From NCBI GenBank assembly GCA_045110285.1, contig JBGCGA010000058.1, positions 1-17,770 of the forward strand: DNA of 17,770 nucleotides, written 5' to 3'. Numbering within the stretch: the first letter of the stretch is position 1; every line of letters starts with the position of its first letter. The position numbers and the translations under genes were made by a program. The notes under the pieces were generated by a model. That model did no database searches and was not told where the DNA came from. It worked only from the letters and a program-made list of their open reading frames with translations. Shown here in pieces: positions 13,698-17,770 of the stretch. This DNA is from Putridiphycobacter sp045110285 (GTDB lineage Bacteria; Bacteroidota; Bacteroidia; Flavobacteriales_D; Crocinitomicaceae).

Positions 13698-14344
13698 CCA
13701 AAAATAGCTTCAAAGAATGAAATATAGTAATTATAATCCATCAATCCTATAAACACAAGCCCGAAGATAGCGCCAGAGATGTGTGCATCATGTGCCACAG
13801 GAGATCCGCCTCTTTTGGCTAAAAAGTACTCTCCAATTAATAAAAGGGGTCCAAATATATAAGCAGGTAATGGAAGAATTGGTAAAAAAATAATGATTAG
13901 TTCTGCTTGAGGGTTAAGGATTATAAATACAAATACAATTGAAGATACAGCCCCTGAAGCACCTAGAGCATTGTAATACGGATTGTCCTGATGTTTATAT
14001 AGCGCATATAGACTGCTAAAAGCCAATCCACCGACGAATAATAAAAGATAGAAGTAATAACCCTTGGCACCAAATGCAGAAATAAACGTAGGTTCTACAC
14101 TCGAAAAATTGCTGCCAACACTTTCTTGTGCCCCCTGTACACCAAACATATATAGTACGTACATATTAAAAAATAAGTGAATGAAATTGGCATGTATAAA
14201 GCCATGCGAGAATATTCTGTACCACTTTTTATGATGCACAATGTCATAGGCGTTAAACAACATTCTTCCTTTCAGTTCTGGCCGGTCAAAAGCCATTAAT
14301 GATATAATTATGGTGATGCCAATGATGAGGTAAGTAATGTACAT
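13694..14344 (-). CDS. Rhomboid-family intramembrane serine protease
   Basis: This 216-residue, six-helix membrane protein has the full rhomboid signature: HANFIHLFFNM in the second helix (H51, H56, N60), the nucleophile motif GASG with Ser130, and AHxxGxxxG with His188 (DAHISGAIFG). It should cleave transmembrane helices of substrate proteins in the inner membrane; the substrate is unknown. The length is typical of compact bacterial rhomboids, with no extra domain. It is the first gene of a three-gene operon with the aminotransferase and the TPR protein, joined by 4-bp ATGA overlaps, and is divergent from the L,D-transpeptidase gene across a 66-bp gap. Confidence 0.93.
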   Translation of the reverse strand: MYITYLIIGITIIISLMAFDRPELKGRMLFNAYDIVHHKKWYRIFSHGFIHANFIHLFFNMYVLYMFGVQGAQESVGSNFSSVEPTFISAFGAKGYYFYLLLFVGGLAFSSLYALYKHQDNPYYNALGASGAVSSIVFVFIILNPQAELIIIFLPILPLPAYIFGPLLLIGEYFLAKRGGSPVAHDAHISGAIFGLVFIGLMDYNYYISFFEAIFG

Positions 14345-14357
14345 TTAATAAATTATA

Positions 14358-14389
14358 GTTGTGTAATCAAATAATTCAAACTAATATTG
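14358..14389 (+). promoter_or_regulatory. Candidate promoter of the L,D-transpeptidase operon
   Basis: GTTG (14358-14361), 20 bases, then TAATATTG (14382-14389) differs by one base in each element from the Bacteroidota consensus TTTG-N19/20-TAnnTTTG. It is located 21 bp before the ATG at 14411. Confidence 0.35.
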
Positions 14390-14410
14390 TGCTACCAATG
14401 AGGTAAACCC

Positions 14411-16021
14411 ATGTTTAAAAATAATTTGAATTATAAAGTAGTTATACTATTTAGCCTTGTTTTCGTTACATTTTTGGGATGTAAACCAACCGAAAAGTCT
14501 CCTGAAGAAATCAAACAGGAACTCTCAACATTACTGCAAAGCAAGTTTTCGGGACAAAATTTTGAATTTCAAACTGTAGATTCAGTTGTTTTTGACAGAA
14601 CTATCAATTTTTACAATTCCACCAATTTTAAACCTATCTGGGTAAATGATACGTCTTTGAATCGTCAAGGTTCAGAATTATTTTTACTTCTTTCAAATTC
14701 AGAACGTTATGGATTGTGGCCCAGTTTTTACAATGTTGATGTTATAAATGACCTAAAAGATGTTTCAGTATTAGATGCCGAAGTTTTGCTAACAAATGCA
14801 CTGATTTTATTTACGACCCACCTTCAAGCTGGTGTTCTAGAGAAAGATACTGCTATTCACTTTAATAATTTTAAACAAAATATTGATTTTAATCATAACG
14901 ATTTGTTACGTCAAATAGCTGATGGTAAATCAGTTTCTGAAGTTGTGTTAAGTGTTCAGCCAAAATTGTGGGAATATCAGCAATTACAAAAAGGACTTGC
15001 TAAGTTTGTTAGCCAGTATAAGCTCGATACTGTTACTGTTGAGGTACCAAGAATAAAAGATGATTCCGCAAAATGTTATGATGCGGCAAGAAAAGCACTC
15101 GTTGCAATTGATTTCATAAGTGAAGAAACAGCCAAAGATGATTCATTGTTTTTAGAAGGATTAAAAGCCTTTCAATTAGCCAATGGATTAAAAGATGATG
15201 CTGTTGTAGGGAGGTGGACAGGAAGAATGTTGGAAAAATCAAATAATGATCGTTTTTTAGCTGCTGCTGTTAGCCTTGAAAAATGGCGTTGGAAAGCAAA
15301 AGATACAATTCCTGATCGGTACATTTGGGTAAATCTTCCTTCGTATACATTAAAATTATTTGATAAAAACGAATTGGTTCGTCAGCATAGGGTCGTGGTA
15401 GGGGCATATGGAACACAGACTCCAGAATTTCATTCAAAATTAAAAAGAATGGTAACTAATCCGTTTTGGTATGTACCCTATTCAATAGCGTCAACCGAAA
15501 TATTAAATGGAATTAAAAAAGACACGACTTATTTACAACGGAGGGGTTATAAAATATTCAGAGATGGAGCCGAAGTGAATTCGAAAACTGTGGATTGGAC
15601 CGAAGTTGGTGAAACAAACTTTAGATATAATGTACGCCAAAATGGAGGAGGAGGAAATAGCTTAGGAAAGATTAAATTCCTGTTTCCTAACAAACATGCC
15701 GTTTATATTCATGATACACCTAGTAAATCTTTGTTTATGAATGATATTCGTGCTTATTCTCACGGATGTGTACGTTTGCATGAGCCATATGAATTGGCAA
15801 AAGCAATTTTAAAGTTAGATAATCATAAAGTGGAATCAGATTCTTTGGTGCCAATGATCAATCGAGGGGCAAAACGAATACTAGAGTTAAACACTGAAAT
15901 TGATGTTTACATAGAATATTACACAACCACAGGCGATAGCCTTGGCAAAATCACTTTTTATCCTGATATGTACAACCGTGATGAAAAATACATTTCTATC
16001 TTTAAAGAAAATTTAAAGTAA
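14411..16021 (+). CDS. L,D-transpeptidase (YcbB-like) lipoprotein
   Basis: This 536-residue enzyme is predicted to cross-link peptidoglycan stems or attach proteins to them through a cysteine-dependent L,D-transpeptidation. It has a lipoprotein signal (FLGC, Cys24), a helical scaffold domain of the YcbB type (about 60-205, including FKPIWVND and YGLWPSFYN), a peptidoglycan-binding helical domain (about 222-275, LKAFQLANGLKDDAVVGRWT) and a YkuD catalytic domain (about 303-465). The catalytic motif is intact: H434, then YSHGCVRLHEPYELA with H451 and nucleophile C453. Domain order and length fit the YcbB/LdtD group. It is the first gene of a plus-strand operon; the oligopeptidase B gene begins four bases after its stop codon. 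The enzyme should be anchored in the periplasm. The fold and catalytic type are clear; which cross-link it makes is not. Confidence 0.94.
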   Translation: MFKNNLNYKVVILFSLVFVTFLGCKPTEKSPEEIKQELSTLLQSKFSGQNFEFQTVDSVVFDRTINFYNSTNFKPIWVNDTSLNRQGSELFLLLSNSERYGLWPSFYNVDVINDLKDVSVLDAEVLLTNALILFTTHLQAGVLEKDTAIHFNNFKQNIDFNHNDLLRQIADGKSVSEVVLSVQPKLWEYQQLQKGLAKFVSQYKLDTVTVEVPRIKDDSAKCYDAARKALVAIDFISEETAKDDSLFLEGLKAFQLANGLKDDAVVGRWTGRMLEKSNNDRFLAAAVSLEKWRWKAKDTIPDRYIWVNLPSYTLKLFDKNELVRQHRVVVGAYGTQTPEFHSKLKRMVTNPFWYVPYSIASTEILNGIKKDTTYLQRRGYKIFRDGAEVNSKTVDWTEVGETNFRYNVRQNGGGGNSLGKIKFLFPNKHAVYIHDTPSKSLFMNDIRAYSHGCVRLHEPYELAKAILKLDNHKVESDSLVPMINRGAKRILELNTEIDVYIEYYTTTGDSLGKITFYPDMYNRDEKYISIFKENLK

Positions 16022-16025
16022 TCAA

Positions 16026-17770
16026 ATGCCTTTTCCAACAACAACTAAAAAAAACCATCAATTTATTGAACATGGTTTTAAAAGAAACGACCCTTACTAT
16101 TGGCTTCGCGAGAAAGAAAACCCGGAGGTAATTGACTATTTGAATGCCGAAAATGAGTACACTAAAAATTGCCTAAAACATACCGATACCTTTCAAAAAA
16201 ATCTGTTTGATGAAATGAAAGGCCGAATTAAAGAAGACGATTCTTCAGTTCCTTATTTTAAAAATGATTATTGGTATTATTCGCGATATAACGAAGGGCA
16301 AGAATATGCTATTTACGCCCGGAAACATTTGACCTTGGAAGCTGATGAGGAGGTTTTGTTAAACGAAAATGAACTGGCTGAAGGCCATGACTATTATGAG
16401 ATTGTATCTTTTTCTATTAGTCCAAATAATCAGTATTTAGCATACGCAGAGGATATTACTGGGCGAAGACAATATCAGATTAAAATTAAAGATTTAGAAA
16501 CTGGAGAAAACTTACGAGATATTATTACTGATACCAGTAGCGATTTAGCTTGGCATAAAAATAATAAACAGTTTTTTTATACCCTTAAAGACCCAAAAAC
16601 TTTACGACCACATCAAGTAAAAAAACATCATATTGGCACGCCTTCCGACAATGATGAAATTATTTTTACTGAAAAAGATGAAGCATATATTTCTGGCGTT
16701 TCCAAAGAAAAAAATGGACGCTTTATTTTTATTGGTTCTTGGAGTACCTTAACAACCGAATACCAATATTTAGACTTTGAAAACGAAGAAAAGGGATTCC
16801 AGGTTTTTCATCCAAGAACATTAAAATTGGAGTATTACCCTGAGTCTGGACCAAACGGCTTTTATATTAAACACAATTTAGAAGCTAAAAATTTCAAGCT
16901 TAGTTATTGTCTATTTAATGACACAAATATTGATTCTTGGGAAACAATCCAAGCGCATGATTCCACAGTATTATTGGAAGATTTTGAATTGTTTAAAGCG
17001 CATCTGGTGGTTCAAGAAAAAACAGATGGCTTAGCCCAATTAAGGGTTTATAATTTGTCAGATATGGCAAATAAAATTATTCCTCCAAAAGAAGAAACAT
17101 TTACTTTGTTTTTAGACCAAAATCCAATTTTGAATTCTGATAAACTAAGAATAAAGTACAGTTCTCTTACAACACCTACGTCAGTTATTGATATTGATTT
17201 AAATGATTTTTCTGAAACAGTTTTAAAGGTTCAGCCTGTTTTAGGAACTTTCAATTCTTCCGACTATAATAGCGAGCGAATTTGGGCAACCGGAGATGAT
17301 GGTACAAAAGTGCCAATGTCGCTTGTCTATAAAAAATCCACTTTTAAAAAGGATGGTACAAACCCAGTCTTATTATATGGTTACGGGTCTTACGGGTCAA
17401 CTATCGATCCTTATTTTAGCTCTATCAGATTAAGCTTGCTTGATCGTGGGTTTGTATTTGCAATTGCCCATATTCGGGGTAGCGAATATTTAGGGACTGA
17501 TTGGTATGAAAACGGTAAATTCTTAAAAAAGAAAAACACTTTTACTGATTTTATTGCTTGTGCTCAAACGCTTATTTATCAAAACTACGCTTCAGAAAAT
17601 AAGGTTTATGGGATGGGAGGAAGTGCAGGAGGATTACTAATGGGTGCAGTAGCAAATATCAATCCTAGCTTATGGGCAGGAATTGTGTCAAATGTGCCGT
17701 TTGTAGATGTGGTAACCACTATGATGGATGATACAATTCCATTGACAACAGGTGAATACGAAGAATGGGG
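16026..17770 (+). CDS. ptrB: Oligopeptidase B, S9 prolyl-oligopeptidase family (partial, right edge)
   Basis: The frame opens at an ATG four bases after the transpeptidase stop codon and runs through the right edge; 581 of an expected 680-700 residues are visible. The N-terminal segment DPYYWLREKENPEVIDYLNAEN is typical of oligopeptidase B, a cytosolic or periplasmic serine peptidase that cleaves short peptides after basic residues. A beta-propeller region follows. The catalytic domain has LLYGYGSYGSTIDPYF, the DWYENGKFLKKKNTFTDF segment and GMGGSAGG, with nucleophile Ser533, almost the same position as in the E. coli enzyme. The Asp and His of the triad lie beyond the window. No signal peptide is seen, so a cytosolic location is likely. 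Substitution of IRGGGELG by IRGSEYLG is a minor departure from the usual motif. Confidence 0.94.
   Translation, partial: MPFPTTTKKNHQFIEHGFKRNDPYYWLREKENPEVIDYLNAENEYTKNCLKHTDTFQKNLFDEMKGRIKEDDSSVPYFKNDYWYYSRYNEGQEYAIYARKHLTLEADEEVLLNENELAEGHDYYEIVSFSISPNNQYLAYAEDITGRRQYQIKIKDLETGENLRDIITDTSSDLAWHKNNKQFFYTLKDPKTLRPHQVKKHHIGTPSDNDEIIFTEKDEAYISGVSKEKNGRFIFIGSWSTLTTEYQYLDFENEEKGFQVFHPRTLKLEYYPESGPNGFYIKHNLEAKNFKLSYCLFNDTNIDSWETIQAHDSTVLLEDFELFKAHLVVQEKTDGLAQLRVYNLSDMANKIIPPKEETFTLFLDQNPILNSDKLRIKYSSLTTPTSVIDIDLNDFSETVLKVQPVLGTFNSSDYNSERIWATGDDGTKVPMSLVYKKSTFKKDGTNPVLLYGYGSYGSTIDPYFSSIRLSLLDRGFVFAIAHIRGSEYLGTDWYENGKFLKKKNTFTDFIACAQTLIYQNYASENKVYGMGGSAGGLLMGAVANINPSLWAGIVSNVPFVDVVTTMMDDTIPLTTGEYEEW

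Overview
The window is AT-rich chromosomal DNA from a member of the Bacteroidota, most likely a flavobacterium-like marine or freshwater lineage. The evidence is a TonB-dependent receptor with an N-terminal carboxypeptidase-like domain, a FecI/FecR pair of the Bacteroidota type with a DUF4974-like C-terminus, a lipoprotein carrying the GCTDxxAxNYDPxA segment, TAnnTTTG-type promoter elements and weak Shine-Dalgarno sites. The genus cannot be named from the sequence. Every gap between genes is shorter than 300 bases.

Region 1 (1-4597) looks like a phosphate-type regulatory island. An OmpR/PhoB-family response regulator (3923-4597, +) is divergent from a TonB-dependent receptor (3759-832, -). 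Past a strong terminator lies a surface lipoprotein that runs off the left edge (611-1, -). The gap before the regulator and the gap before the lipoprotein each hold tandem TTAACA-like half-sites on an 11-bp period. This is the layout of PhoP/PhoB boxes, and the half-site matches the one known from Bacillus PhoP. I infer that the regulator controls itself, the lipoprotein and probably the receptor.

Region 2 (4623-10251, all -) is the most unusual part. It reads: a GSG-repeat (DUF2807-like) lipoprotein, an ECF sigma factor, a FecR-like anti-sigma factor, an outer-membrane protein with an STN domain, and a second outer-membrane repeat protein. This is the layout of a FecI/FecR/FecA cell-surface signalling operon. 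Here, however, the STN protein has no TonB plug or receptor barrel. It carries fifteen copies of a GLQIxGLxN repeat, twelve of them spaced exactly 16 residues apart, followed by a beta-rich C-terminal domain. The downstream gene is a paralogue without STN. Two intergenic sites, one before the first gene and one before the last, share TAGGGGTAAA-N12-TGT, a good candidate for the promoter read by the operon's own sigma factor.

Region 3 (10312-14344) is housekeeping-like. It contains a small polytopic membrane protein (-), a YqgE/AlgH protein (+), and a tightly coupled three-gene operon (-) encoding a rhomboid protease, a class IV aminotransferase and an exported TPR protein, joined by ATGA overlaps.

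Region 4 (14411-17770, +) encodes a lipoprotein L,D-transpeptidase of the YcbB type and, four bases later, oligopeptidase B, cut by the right edge after its catalytic serine.
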